A stretch of 64,000 nt of DNA, from assembly GCA_037043235.1 (NCBI GenBank), contig JAWRVZ010000076.1, positions 1,364,001-1,428,000 on the forward strand, given 5' to 3'. The position numbers were made by a program, and so were the translations under genes. How positions within the stretch are numbered: position 1 is the first letter of the stretch; every line of letters begins with the position of its first letter. Source of the stretch: Rhodeus uyekii. Taxonomy: Eukaryota; Chordata; Actinopteri; Cypriniformes; Acheilognathidae. Below are positions 13,078 through 27,280 of this stretch, in pieces. The notes under the pieces are model-generated. The model made no database searches, had not been told where the DNA came from, and saw only the letters and a list, made by a program, of their open reading frames with translations.

Positions 13078-15217
13078 AAATATAGCTGCAAGCAGCAATG
13101 ACCGGGGTTCAAACGTCGCAAGACCATCTGAGCTGTCAAGACGGTTTGTGGTCAATCTGACTGGTTCTCCTAATGAGCACAGTTCTGTGAAGTTTCTACT
13201 TTGTGTAAACAATGTATAGACATCTTTCAAAGATGTTCAGAATGAGAAGATCAAATGATATTGACATTGTGAACTGAACATTTGAACAGTTATGTCGGTG
13301 TATGTCGGTTTATGTCAATCTGACTTGTTCTCCACATAAACAGAGCTTTATGAAGTTTCTAGTTTGTGTAAATGATATATAGACATGTTACAATTTTTTT
13401 CAGTATGGGAAGATCTATCAAATGATAACAATGTGGATATGTTTAACACTACACGTCATATCATTTGAACTGTTATGACCTTTTTTTGTCAATCTGACTA
13501 GTTTTCCTAATGAGCACAGTTCTGTGAAGTTTCTACTCTGTGCAAACAATGAATAGACATCTTTCAAAGATGTTCAGACTGAGAAGATTAAATGATATTA
13601 ATATTGTGAACTGAACATCTGAACTGTTCTGTCGGTTTATGTCAGTCTATGTCAATCTGACTTGTTCTCCAAATAAAAAGATTTTCTAGCCTGATGGTGC
13701 CTCTTGTGGACAAAAGTAGTATTACAGCTTTTCTAAGATTTTAAAATGTAGATCATTTGTAATTTATTGTGAGCCCTATGAGCATCAGAAATACATGAGA
13801 CCTGACACATTTCTTCAAAATGACTTGTTCTTAACATGTTCACAGATCTGTGACGTTTTTCTTGTGGACAAAACTAGTATTACAGCTTTTCTAAGATTTT
13901 AAAATGTAGATGGTTTATAATTTATTGTGAGCCGTACGAGCATCAGAAATACATGAAACCTCACAAGTTTCTTCATAATGTCTGGTTCTTAACATTTACA
14001 CAGTTTTGTGAAGTTTCTTGTTTTTGGACAAGATATATAGACATTTTAATCACAATAGGCCAAATCAGAAATATATGAAAAATTGTATCTGCTGAACGGT
14101 TTAACTAATCGAAAATCCTTTGACAACTTTTTGCCTTGAGTGTCCCTAGATGATGCATGTGAATTTTCAAGACAGTGAGATTGACGGCCTATGACGAGTT
14201 CGAAAAATTTGAAATTTCAAAAATCTCCAATATTTCGCAAACAATTTGATTGACAGCAGTGGTTCTTGAGGCAAAGTTGTTCAGTATGAGGAGATCTATC
14301 AGATGAAGTCAATATTTTGTGGATGCGTGAAACACCACGTGAGTAGAGACGCAAAAAACTCGTTAGCGCCAACTAGTGTCCGATTTTCTTCAAAATTCTG
14401 ACAGACCACTAGGGCCATGAGTCAAACACGCCCATCGAGTTTCGTTCCGATCGACCTTCGTTAAGCTGGTCTAATTGATGCTCAAAGTTCATTGGCCGAT
14501 GACGGTCATGTTTTTTGAGATACACCAATGTCCTCATAGACCATCATGGACCCTTGGACAAAGACCGTGCATGACAAGTCTCAGGTCAATCGGACTACAA
14601 TGTGACCCTGTACAGGTGATTGAGTGTTTTTTTCGCAATATAGCGCCACCAAGTGGTCAACTGGCCCAGTTTTTTTGGTGTGACCACAAATTGAGCTTAT
14701 ACATGACTATGTGAAGTTTGGTGAGATTATCTCTTTGCGTTCCAGAGCTATTCTGATTTTAGCAAAAGTGTCACCGCACTATGCGAACGTTTTAGCGTGT
14801 CGTTGCAAGCGTGAATCACCGATCAAAATTATTTGAATAACTTTTGGTCATGAGAGTCTCTAGATGATATGTGTGAAGTTTCGCGTTATTTGGACAAACG
14901 GTCTATGAGGAGTTCGAAAACTTTTTTTTTCAGAAAATTCAAAATGGCGGAAAATTTTTATAGGCGGAAATGAAATCGGAGATATACATTTTTTAAGTCT
15001 TGAGCCAAGGATTCCAGAGATATAAGACACTTGAGTGTACGACAAACGGTTTACGAGTTATGAACATGTACGCGTTTGTAGTCGCTGTAGCGCCACCTAT
15101 AGCCCGATTTGCGTCATATTTTGATACGTTCTCCCCAAATTGAGACCTACCATCTGACAAAGTTTCAAGTCTCTAGACCTTACGGTTTGGTCTGCACAAG
15201 ACGCATTACGGCAGAAG

Positions 15218-15244
<27 letters not shown>
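13078..15244 (+). repeat. Array unit 7, near-copy of unit 2
   Basis: Shares diagnostic variants with unit 2 (GTGTATGTCGGTTTATGTC; GTCACCGCACTATGCG). It has the complete 3' end that unit 2 lacks, then (TAA)n. Confidence 0.9.
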
Positions 15245-15249
<5 letters not shown>

Positions 15250-15355
15250 TCCTAACAATTACAATAGGTTTTCAACGCTTCGCGTTTGAACCCCTAATAA
15301 TAAAAATCTTAACAATTACAATAGGTTTTCAACGCTTCGCGTTTGAACCCCTAAT
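15245..15355 (+). repeat. Two tandem 3' tail modules after unit 7
   Basis: Modules at about 15245-15297 and 15303-15353, separated by TAATAA. The second has the CTTAACAATT variant also seen in the second module after unit 5. Confidence 0.9.
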
Positions 15356-17106
15356 AAATATAGCTGCAAGCAGCAATGACCGGGGTTCTAGTTTGTGTAA
15401 ACGATATATATACATGTTAAACATTTTTTTCAGTATGGAAAAATCTATCAAATGATATTAATATTACGTGCATGTGTTTAACACCATATGTCATGTTATC
15501 TGAACTGTTATGTCAGTCTCTGTCAATCTGACTTGTTCTCCACATAAAAAGATTTTATAGCCTGATGGTGCCTCTTGTGGACACAAGTAGTATTACAGCT
15601 TTTCTAAGATTTTAAAATGTAGATCGTTTGTAATTTATTGTGAGCCCTATGAGCATCAGAAATACATGAGACCTGACACATTTCTTCAAAATGACTTGTT
15701 CTTAACATGTTCACAGATCTGTGACGTTTTTCTTGTGGACAAAACTAGTATGACAGCTTTTCTAAGATTTTAAAATATAGAAAGTTTATAATTTATTGTG
15801 AGCCGTACGAGCATCAGAAATACATGAAACCTCACAAGTTTCTTCATATTGTCTTGTTCTTAACATTTACACAGTTTTGTGAAGTTTATTGTTTTTGGAC
15901 AAGATATATAGACATTTTAATCACAATAGGCCAAATCAGAAATATATGAAAATTTGTATCTGCTGAACGGTTTAACTAATCAAAAATCCTTTGACAACTT
16001 TTTGCCTTGAGTGTCCCTAGATGATGCGTGTGAATTTTCAAGCCAGTGAGATTGACGGCCTATGACGAGTTCGAAAAATTTGAAATGTCAAAAATCTCCA
16101 ATATTTCGCAAACAATTTGATTGACAGCAGTGGTTCTTGAGGCAAAGTTGTTCAGTATGAGGAGATCTATCAGATGATATCAATATTTTGTGGATGCGTG
16201 AAACACCACGTGAGTAGAGACGCAAAAAACTCGTTAGCGCCAACTAGTGTCCGATTTTCTTCAAAATTCTGACAGACCACTAAGGCCCTGAGTCAAACAC
16301 GCCCATCGAGTTTCCTTCCGATCGACCTTCGTTAAGCTAGTCTAATTGATGCTCAAACTTCATTGGCCGGTGACGGTCATGTTTTTTGAGATACACCAAT
16401 GTCCTCATAGACCATCATGGACCCTTGGACAAAGACCGTGCATGACAAGTCTCAGGTCAATCGGACTACCATGTGACCCTGTACAGGTGATTGAGTGTTT
16501 TTTTCGCAATATAGCGCCACCAAGTGGTCAATCATCGCAGTTTTTTTGGTGTGACAACAAATTGAGCTTACACATGACTATGTGAAGTTTGGTGAGATTA
16601 TCTCTTTGCGTTCCAGAGCTATTACGATTTTAGCAAAAGTGTCTCCGCCTCATGCGAACGTTTTATTGTCTTGTTGCAAGCGTGAATCACCGATTAAAAT
16701 TCCTTTGACAACTTTTGGTCATGAGAGTCTCTAGATGATGCATGGGAAATTTTGCGTGATTTGGACAAACGGCCTATGAGGAGTTCGAAAAAAATTTTTT
16801 TCAGAAAATTCAAAATGGCGGAAAATTTTTATAGGCGGAAATGAAATCGGAGATATACATTTTTTAAGTCTTGAGCCAAGGATTCCAGGGATATAAGACA
16901 CTTGAGTGTATGACAAACGGTTCACGAGTTATGAGCGTGTACGCGTTTGTAGTCGCTGTAGCGCCACCTATTGCCCGATTTGCTTCATATTTTGATACGT
17001 TCTCCCCAAATTGAGACCTACCATCTGACCAACTTTCAAGTCTCTAGACCTTACGGTTTGGTCTGCACGAGACGCATTACGGCAGAAGAATAATAATAAT
17101 AATAAT
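15356..17106 (+). repeat. Array unit 8, 5' subrepeats deleted
   Basis: The head is present up to GACCGGGGTT, then joins directly to CTAGTTTGTGTAAACG of the second subrepeat (15387). Subrepeats 1 and 3 are missing. The 3' end is of the GCATTACGGCAG subtype. Confidence 0.87.
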
Positions 17107-19235
17107 AAATATAGCTGCAAGCAGCAATGACCGGGGTTCAAACGTAGCAGGACCATCTGAGCTGTCATGACGGTTTGTGGTCAATCTGACTAGTTCTCCT
17201 AATGTGCACAGTTCTGTGAAGTTTCTACTTTGTGTAAACAATGTATAGACATCTTTCAAAGATGTTCAGAATGAGAAGATCAAATGATATTGACATTGTG
17301 AACTGAACATATGAACTATTATGTCGGTCTATGTCAATCTGACTTGTTGTCCACATAAACAGAGCTTTATGAAGTTTCTAGTTTGTGTAAATGATATATA
17401 GACGTTACAAAAAAATTTCAGCATGGGAAGATCTATCAAATGATAACAATGTGGATATGTTTAACACTACACGTCATATCATTTGAACTGTTATGACCTT
17501 TTTTTGTCAATCTGACTAGTTTTCCTAATGAGCACAGTTCTGTGAAGTTTCTACTCTGTGCAAACAATGTATAGACATATTTCAAAGATGTTCAGACTGA
17601 GAAGATTAAATGATATTAATATTGTGAACTGAACATCTGAACTGTTCTGTCGGTTTATGTCAGTCTATGTCAATCTGACTTGTTCTCCACATAAAAAGAT
17701 TTTCTAGCCTGATGGTGCCTCTTGTGGACAAAAGTAGTATTACAGCTTTTCTAAGATTTTAAAATGTAGATCGTTTGTAATTTATTGTGAGCCCTATGAG
17801 CATCAGAAATACATGAGACCTGACACATTTCTTCAAAATGACTTGTTCTTAACATGTTCACAGATCTGTGACGTTTCTCTTGTGGACAAAACTAGTATTA
17901 CAGCTTTTCTAAGATTTTAAAATGTAGATGGTTTATAATTTATTGTGAGCTGTACGAGCATCCGAAATACATGAAACCTCACAAGTTTCTTCATAATGTC
18001 TGGTTCTTAACATTTACACAGTTTTGTGAAGTTTCTTGTTTTTGGACAAGATATATAGACATTTTAATCACAATAGGCCAAATCAGAAATATATGAAAAA
18101 TTGTATCTGCTGAACGGTTTAACTAATCGAAAATCCTTTGACAACTTTTTGCCTTGAGTGTCCCTAGATGATGCATGTGAATTTTCAAGACAGTGAGATT
18201 GACGGCCTATGACGAGTTCGAAAAATTTGAAATTTCAAAAATCTCCAATATTTCGCAAACAATTTGATTGACAGCAGTGGTTCTTGAGGCAAAGTTGTTC
18301 AGTATGAGGAGATCTATCAGATGAAGTCAATATTTTGTAAATGCGTGAAACACCACGTGAGTAGAGACGCAAAAAACTCGTTAGCGCCAACTAGTGTCCG
18401 ATTTTCTTCAAAATTCTGACAGACCACTAGGGCCATGAGTCAAACACGCCCATCGAGTTTCGTTCCGATCGACCTTCGTTAAGCTGGTCTAATTGATGCT
18501 CAAAGTTCATTGGCCGATGACGGTCATGTTTTTTGAGATACACCAATGTCCTCATAGACCATCATGGACCCTTGGACAAAGACCGTGCATGACAAGTCTC
18601 AGGTCAATCGGACTACCATGTGACCCTGTACAGGTGATTGAGTGTTTTTTTCGCAATATAGCGCCACCAAGTGGTCAATCATCGCAGTTTTTTTGGTGTG
18701 ACCACAAATTGAGCTTATACATGACTATGTGAAGTTTGGTGAGATTATCTCTTTGCGTTCCAGAGCTATTACAATTTTAGCAAAAGTGTCTCTGCCTTAT
18801 GCGAACGTTTTAGCGTGTCGTTGCAAGCGTGAATCACCGATCAAAATTATTTGAATAACTTTTGGTCATGAGAGTCTCTAGATGATATGTGTGAAGTTTC
18901 GCGTTATTTGGACAAACGGTCTATGAGGAGTTCGAAAACTTTTTTTTTCAGAAAATTCAAAATGGCGGAAAATTTTTATAGGCGGAAATGAAATCGGAGA
19001 TATACATTTTTTAAGTCTTGAGCCAAGGATTCCAGAGATATAAGACACTTGAGTGTACGACAAACGGTTTACGAGTTATGAACATGTACGCGTTTGTAGT
19101 CGCTGTAGCGCCACCTATAGCCCGATTTGCGTCATATTTTGATACGTTCTCCCCAAATTGAGACCTACCATCTGACAAAGTTTCAAGTCTCTAGACCTTA
19201 CGGTTTGGTCTGCACAAGACGCATTACGGCAGAAG

Positions 19236-19262
<27 letters not shown>
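17107..19262 (+). repeat. Array unit 9
   Basis: Full-length unit with the GTAGCAGG head variant. It has GAACTATTATG and CTTGTTGTCCAC private changes and a long terminal (TAA)n. Confidence 0.88.
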
Positions 19263-19267
<5 letters not shown>

Positions 19268-19322
19268 TCCTAACAATTACAATAGGTTTTCAACGCTTCG
19301 CGTTTGAACCCCTAATAATAAT
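19263..19322 (+). repeat. One 3' tail module after unit 9
   Basis: One module (19263-19315) plus three TAA-type trinucleotides before the head of unit 10. Confidence 0.9.
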
Positions 19323-21037
19323 AAATATAGCTGCAAGCAGCAATGACCGGGGTTCAAACGTCGCAAGACCATCTGAGCTTTCAAGACGGTTTGTGGTCAA
19401 TCTGACTAGTTCTCCTAATGTGCACAGTTCTGTGAAGTTTCTACTTTTTGTAAACAATGTATAGGCATCTTTCAAAGATGTTCAGAATGAGAAGATCAAA
19501 TGATATTGACATTGTGAACTGTATTACAGCTTTTCTAAGATTTTAAAATGTAGATCGTTTGTAATTTATTGTGAGCCCTATGAGCATCAGAAATACATGA
19601 GACCTGACACATTTCTTCAAAATGACTTGTTCTTAACATGTTCACAGATCGGTGACGTTTCTCTTGTGGACAAAAGTAGTATTACAGCTTTTCTAAGATT
19701 TTAAAATATAGATCGTTTATAATTTATTGTGAGCCGTACGAGCATCAGAAATACATGAAACCTCACAAGTTTCTTCATAATGTCTTGTTCGTAACATTTA
19801 CACAGTTTTGTGAAGTTTCTTGTTTTTGGACAAGATATATAGACATTTTAATCACAATAGGCCAAATCAGAAATATATGAAAAATTGTATCTGCTGAACG
19901 GTTTAACTAATCGAAAATCCTTTGACAACTTTTTGCCTTGAGTGTCCCTAGATGATGCGTGTGAATTTTCAAGCCAGTGAGATTGACGGCCTATGACGAG
20001 TTCGAAAAATTTGAAATTTCAAAAATCTCCAATATTTCGCAAACAATTTGATTGACAGCAGTGGTTCTTGAGGCAAAGTTGTTCAGTATGAGGAGATCTA
20101 TCAGATGATATTAATATTTTTTGGATGCGTGAAACACCACGTGAGTAGAGACGCAAAAAACTCGTTAGCGCCAACTAGTGTCCGATTTTCTTCAAAATTC
20201 TGACAGACCACTAGGGCCATGAGTTAAACACGCCCATCGAGTTTCGTTCCGATCGACCTTCGTTAAGCTAGTCTAATTGATGCTCAAAGTTCATTGGCCG
20301 ATGACGGTCATGTTTTTTGAGATACACCAATGTCCTCATAGACCATCATGGACCCTTGGACAATGACCGTGCATGACAAGTCTCAGGTCAATCGGACTAC
20401 CATGTGACCCTGTACAGGTGATTGAGTGTTTTTTTCGCAATATAGCGCCACCAAGTGGTCAATCATCGCAGTTTTTTTGGTGTGACCACAAATTGAGCTT
20501 ATACATGACTATGTGAAGTTTGGTGAGATTATCTCTTTGGGTTCCAGAGCTATTACGATTTTAGCAAAAGTGTCTCCGCCTTATGCGAACGTTTTATTGT
20601 CTTGTTGCAAGCGTGAATCACCGATTAAAATTCCTTTGACAACTTTTAGTCATGAGAGTCTCTAGATGATGCGTGGGAAATTTTGCGTGATTTGGACAAA
20701 CGGCCTATGAGGAGTTCGAAAAAATTTTTTTTCAGAAAATTAAAAATGGCGGAAAATTTTTATAGGCGGAAATGAAATCGGAGATATACATTTTTTAAGT
20801 CTTGAGCCAAGGATTCCAGGGATATAAGACACTTGATTGTAGGACAAACGGTTTACGAGTTATGAGCGTGTACGCGTTTGTAGTCGCTGTAGCGCCACCT
20901 ATTGCCCGATTTGCGTCATATTTTGATACGTTCTCCCCAAATTGAGACCTACCATCTGACCAACTTTCAAGTCTCTAGACCTTACAGTTTGGTCTGCACG
21001 AGACGCATTACGGCAGAAGAATAATAATAATAATAAT
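19323..21037 (+). repeat. Array unit 10, deletion derivative
   Basis: Subrepeats 2-3 and part of 4 are lost at ~19520, where TTGTGAACTG joins TATTACAGC. It has private variants GAGTTAAACACG, TTTGGGTTCCAG and CTTGATTGTAGGAC, all shared with unit 14. Confidence 0.9.
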
Positions 21038-23198
21038 AAATATAGCTGCAAGCAGCAATGACCGGGGTTCAAACGTCGCAAGACCATCTGAGCTGTCAAG
21101 ACGGTTTGTGGTCAATCTGACTAGTTCTCCTAATGTGCACAGTTCTGTGAAGTTTCTACTTTGTGTAAACAATGAATAGACATCTTTTAAAGATGTTCAG
21201 AATGAGAAGATCAAATGATATTGATATTGTGAATTGAACATATGAACCGTTATGTCGGTGTATGTCGGTCTATGTCAATCTGACTTGTTCTCCACATAAA
21301 CAGAGCTTTATGAAGTTTCTAGTTTGTGTAAATGATACATAGACATGTTACAATTTTTTTCAGCATGGGAAGATCTATCAAATGATAACAATGTGGATAT
21401 GTTTAACACTACACATCATATCATTTGAACTGTTATGACCTTTTTTTGTCAATCTGACTATTTTTTTTCCTAATGAGCACAGGTCTGTGAAGTTTCTACT
21501 CTGTGCAAACAATGAATAGACATCTTTCAAAGATGTTCAGACTGAGAAGATTAAATGATATTAATATTGTGAACTGAACATCTGAACTGTTCTGTCAGTT
21601 TATGTCAGTCTATGTCAATCTGACTTGTTCTCCACATAAAAAGATTTTCTAGCCTGATGGTGCCTCTTGTGGACAAAAGTAATATTACAGCTTTTCTAAG
21701 ATTTTAAAATGTAGATCGTTTGTAATTTATTGTGAGCCCTATGAGCATCAGAAATACATGAGACCTGACACATTTCTTCAAAATGACTTGTTCTTAACAT
21801 GTTCACAGATCTGTGACGTTTCTCTTGTGGACAAAACTAGTATTACAGCTTTTCTAAGATTTTAAAATGTAGATCGTTTATAATTTATTGTGAGCCGTAC
21901 GAGCATCAGAAATACATGAAACCTCACAAGTTTTTTCAAAATGACTTGTTCTTAACATTTACACAGTTTTGTGAAGTTTCTTGTTTGTGGACAAGATATA
22001 TAGACATTTTAATCACAATAGGCCAAATCAGAAATATATGAAAAATTGTATCTGCTGAACGGTTTAACTAATCGAAAATCCTTTGACAACTTTTTGCCTT
22101 GAGTGTCCCTAGATGATGCGTGTGAATTTTCAAGCCAGTGAGATTGACGGCCTATGACGAGTTCGAAAAATTTGAAATTTCAAAAATCTCCAATATTTCG
22201 CAAACAATTTGATTGACAGCAGTGGTTCTTGAGGCAAAGTTGTTCAGTATGAGGAGATCTATCAGATGATATCAATATTTTGGGGATGCGTGAAACACCA
22301 CGTGAGTAGAGACGCAAAAAACTCGTTAGCGCCAACTAGTGTCCGATTTTCTTCAAAATTCTGACAGACCACTAGGGCCATGAGTCAAACACGCCCATCG
22401 AGTTTCGTTCCGATCGACCTTCGTTAAGCTGGTCTAATTGATGCTCAAAGTTCATTGGCCGATGACGGTCATGTTTTTTGAGATACACCAATGTCCTCAT
22501 AGACCATCATGGACCCTTGGACAAAGACCGTGCATGACAAGTCTCAGGTCAATCGGACTACCATGTGACCCTGTACAGGTGATTGAGTGTTTTTTTCGCA
22601 ATATAGCGCCACCAAGTGGTCAATCATCGCAGTTTTTTTGGTGTGACCACAAATTGAGCTTATACATGACTATGTGAAGTTTGGTGAGATTATCTCTTTG
22701 CGTTCCAGAGCTATTACGATTTTAGCAAAAGTGTCTCCGCCTTATGCGAACGTTTTAGCGTGTCGTTGCAAGCGTGAATCACCGATCAAAATTATTTGAA
22801 TAACTTTTGGTCATGAGAGTCTCTAGATGATATGTGTGAAGTTTCGCGTTATTTGGACAAACGGTCTATGAGGAGTTCGAAAACTTTTTTTTTCAGAAAA
22901 TTCAAAATGGCGGAAAATTTTTATAGGCGGAAATGAAATCGGAGATATACATTTTTTAAGTCTTGAGCCAAGGATTCCAGAGATATAAGACACTTGAGTG
23001 TACGACAAACGGTTTACGAGTTATGAACATGTACGCGTTTGTAGTCGCTGTAGCGCCACCTATAGCCCGATTTGCGTCATATTTTGATACGTTCTCCCCA
23101 AATTGAGACCTACCATCTGACAAAGTTTCAAGTCTCTAGACCTTACGGTTTGGTCTGCACAAGACGCATTACGGCAGAAGAATAATAATAATAATAAT
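21038..23198 (+). repeat. Array unit 11
   Basis: Full-length unit with all six subrepeats, a CTATTTTTTTTCC variation in subrepeat 3, and no tail module. Confidence 0.88.
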
Positions 23199-25013
23199 AA
23201 ATATAGCTGCAAGCAGCAATGACCGGGGTTCAAACGTCGCAAGACCATCTGAGCTGTCAAGACGGTTTGTGGTCAATCTGACTAGATTTCCTAATGAGCA
23301 CAGTTCTGTGAAATTTCTACTCTGTGCAAACAATGAATAGAAATCTTTCAAAGATGTTCAGACTGAGAAGATTAAATGATATTGTGAACTGAACATCTGA
23401 ACTGTTCTGTCAGTTTATGTCAGTCTATGTCAATCTGACTTGTTCTCCACATAAAAAGATTTTCTAGCCTGATGGTGCCTCTTGTGGACAAAAGTAGTAT
23501 TACAGCTTTTCTAAGATTTTAAAATGTACATCGTTTGTAATTTATTGTGAGCCCTATGAGCATCAGAAATACATGAGACCTGACACATTTCTTCAAAATG
23601 ACTTGTTCTTAACATGTTCACAGATCTGTGACGTTTCTCTTGAGGACAAAACTAGTATTACAGCTTTTCTAAGATTTTAAAATGTGGATCGTTTATAATT
23701 TATTGTGAGCCGTACGAGCATCAGAAATACATGAAACCTCACAAGTTTCTTCATAATGTCTTGTTCTTAACATTTACACAGTTTTGTGAAGTTTCTTGTT
23801 TTTGGACAAGATATATAGACATTTTAATCACAATAGGCCAAATCAGAAATATATGAAATTTTTTTTTTGCTGAACGGTTTAACTAATCGAAAATCCTTTG
23901 ACAACTTTTTGCCTTGAGTGTCCCTAGATGATGCGTGTGAATTTTCAAGCCAGTGAGATTGACGGCCTATGACGAGTTCGAAAAATTTGAAATTTCAAAA
24001 ATCTCCAATATTTCGCAAACAATTTGATTGACAGCAGTGGTTCTTGAGGCAAAGTTGTTCAGTATGAGGAGATCTATCAGATGATATCAATATTTTGGGG
24101 ATGCGTGAAACACCACGTGAGTAGAGACGCAAAAAACTTGTTAGCACCAACGAGTGTCCGATTTTCTTCAAAATTCTGACAGACCACTAGGGCCATGAGT
24201 CAAACACGCCCATCGAGTTTCGTTCCGATCGACCTTCGTTAAGCTGGTCTAATTGATGCTCAAAGTTCATTGGCCGATGACGGTCATGTTTTTTGAGATA
24301 CACCAATGTCCTCATAGACCATCATGGACCCTTGGACAAAGACCGTGCATGACAAGTCTCAGGTCAATCGGACTACCATGTGACCCTGTACAGGTGATTG
24401 AGTGTTTTTTTCGCAATATAGCGCCACCAAGTGGTCAATCATCGCAGTTTTTTTGGTGTGACCACAAATTGAGCTTATACATGACTATGTGAAGTTTGGT
24501 GAGATTATCTCTTTGCGTTCCAGAGCTATTACGATTTTAGCAAAAGTGTCTCCGCCTTATGCAAACGTTTTAGCGTGTCGTTGCAAGCGTGAATCACCGA
24601 TCAAAATTATTTGAATAACTTTTGGTCATGAGAGTCTCTAGATGATATGTGTGAAGTTTCGCGTTATTTGGACAAACGGTCTATGAGGAGTTCGAAAACT
24701 TTTTTTTTCAGAAAATTCAAAATGGCGGAAAATTTTTATAGGCGGAAATGAAATCGGAGATATACATTTTTTAAGTTTTGAGCCAAGGATTCCAGAGATA
24801 TAAGACACTTGAGTGTACGACAAACGGTTTACGAGTTATGAACATGTACGCGTTTGTAGTCGCTGTAGCGCCACCTATAGCCCGATTTGCGTCATATTTT
24901 GATACGTTCTCCCCAAATTGAGACCTACCATCTGACAAAGTTTCAAGTCTCTAGACCTTACGGTTTGGTCTGCACGAGACACATTACGGCAGAAGAATAA
25001 TAATAATAATAAT
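23199..25013 (+). repeat. Array unit 12, two subrepeats missing
   Basis: After the head it passes from CTGACTAG into TTTCCTAATGAGC of subrepeat 3 (~23285), so two subrepeats are absent. A short T-run replaces TGTATC near 23860. Confidence 0.87.
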
Positions 25014-27142
25014 AAATATAGCTGCAAGCAGCAATGACCGGGGTTCAAACGTAGCAGGACCATCTGAGCTGTCATGACGGTTTGTGGTCAATCTGACTAG
25101 TTCTCCTAATGTGCACAGTTCTGTGAAGTTTCTACTTTGTGTAAACTATGTATAGACATCTTTTAAAGATGTTCAGAATGAGAAGATCAAATGATATTGA
25201 CATTGTGAACTGAACATATGAACTGTTATGTCGGTCTATGTCAATCTGACTTGTTCTCCACATAAACAGAGCTTTATGAAGTTTCTAGTTTGTGTAAATG
25301 ATATATAGACGTTACAAAAAAATTTCAGTATGGGAAGATCTATCAAATGATAACAATGTGGATATGTTTAACACTACACGTCATATCATTTGAACTGTTA
25401 TGACCTTTTTTTGTCAATCTGACTAGTTTTCCTAATGAGCACAGTTCTGTGAAGTTTCTACTCTGTGCAAACAATGAATAGTCATCTTTCAAAGATGTTC
25501 AGACTGAGAAGATTAAATGATATTAATATTGTGAACTGAACATCTGAACTGTTCTGTCGGTTTATGTCAGTCTATGTCAATCTGACTTGTTCTCCAAATA
25601 AAAAGATTTTCTAGCCTGATGGTGCCTCTTGTGGACAAAAGTAGTATTACAGCTTTTCTAAGATTTTAAAATGTAGATCATTTGTAATTTATTGTGAGCC
25701 CTATGAGCATCAGAAATACATGAGACCTGACACATTTCTTCAAAATGACTTGTTCTTAACATGTTCACAGATCTGTGACGTTTTTCTTGTGGACAAAACT
25801 AGTATTACAGCTTTTCTAAGATTTTAAAATGTAGATGGTTTATAATTTATTGTGAGCCGTACGAGCATCAGAAATACATGAAACCTCACAAGTTTCTTCA
25901 TAATGTCTGGTTCTTAACATTTACACAGTTTTGTGAAGTTTCTTGTTTTTGGACAAGATATATAGACATTTTAATCACAATAGGCCAAATCAGAAATATA
26001 TGAAAAATTGTATCTGCTGAACGGTTTAACTAATCGAAAATCCTTTGACAACTTTTTGCCTTGAGTGTCCCTAGATGATGCATGTGAATTTTCAAGACAG
26101 TGAGATTGACGGCCTATGACGAGTTCGAAAAATTTGAAATTTCAAAAATCTCCAATATTTCGCAAACAATTTGATTGACAGCAGTGGTTCTTGAGGTAAA
26201 GTTGTTCAGTATGCGGAGATCTATCAGATGATATCAATATTTTGTGGATGCGTGAAACACCTAGTGAGTAGAGATGCAAAAAACTCGTTAGCGCCAACTA
26301 GTGTCCGATTTTCTTCAAAATTCTGACAGACCACTAGGGCCATGAGTCAAACACGCCCATCGAGTTTCGTTCCGATCGACCTTCGTTAAGCTAGTCTAAT
26401 TGATGCTCAAAGTTCATTGGCCGATGACGGTCATGTTTTTTGAGATACACCAATGTCCTCATAGACCATCATGGACCCTTGGACAAAGACCGTGCATGAC
26501 AAGTTTCAGGTCAATCGGACTACCATGTGACCCTGTACAGGTGATTGAGTGTTTTTTTCGCAATATAGCGCCACCAAGTGGTCAATCATCGCAGTTTTTT
26601 TGGTGTGACCACAAATTGAGCTTATACATGAGAATGTGAAGTTTGGTGAGATTATCTCTTTGCGTTCCAGAGCTATTACTATTTTAGCAAAAGTGTCTCC
26701 GCCTTATGCGAACGTTTTATTGTCTTGTTGCAAGCGTGAATCACCGATTACAATTCTTTTGACAACTTTTGGTCATGAGAGTCTCTAGATGATGCGTGCG
26801 AAATTTTGCGTGATTTGGACAAACGGCCTATGAGGAGTTCGAAAAAATTTTTTTTCAGAAAATTCAAAATGGCGGAAAATTTTTATAGGCGGAAATGAAA
26901 TCGGAGATATACATTTTTTAAGTCTTGAGCCAAGGATTCCAGAGATATAAGACACTTGAGTGTACGACAAACGGTTTTCGAGTTATGAGCGTGTACGCGT
27001 TTGTAGTTGCTGTAGCGCCACCTATAGCCCAATTTGCGTCATATTTTGATACGTTCTCCCCAAATTGAGACCTACCATCTGACAAAGTTTCAAGTCTCTA
27101 GACCTTACGGTTTGGTCTGCACGAGACGCATTACGGCAGAAG

Positions 27143-27169
<27 letters not shown>
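25014..27169 (+). repeat. Array unit 13, mosaic
   Basis: The first ~1.1 kb shares unit 1's diagnostic changes (GTGTAAACTATG, GAATAGTCATC). From ~26195 it changes to another subtype (GAGGTAAAG, TATGCGGAG, CACCTAGTGAG). This suggests gene conversion or unequal exchange inside the array. Confidence 0.85.
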
Positions 27170-27174
<5 letters not shown>

Positions 27175-27280
27175 TCCTAACAATTACAATAGGTTTTCAA
27201 CGCTTCGCGTTTGAACCCCTAATAATAATAAAAATCCTAACAATTACAATAGGTTTTCAACGCTTCGCGTTTGAACCCCT
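27170..27280 (+). repeat. Two tandem 3' tail modules after unit 13
   Basis: Modules at about 27170-27221 and 27230-27280, separated by TAATAATAA. The last runs without spacer into the head of unit 14. Confidence 0.9.

Noticed and set aside
2450..26970. Recurring ORFs of 60-86 codons (for example the 79-codon plus-strand ORF in ten units and 61-66-codon minus-strand ORFs) as a multigene family
   Set aside because: They follow the repeat periodicity on both strands, overlap each other, differ in start and length where the repeat drifts, and have no domain, signal or codon pattern. They are by-products of a non-coding repeat.
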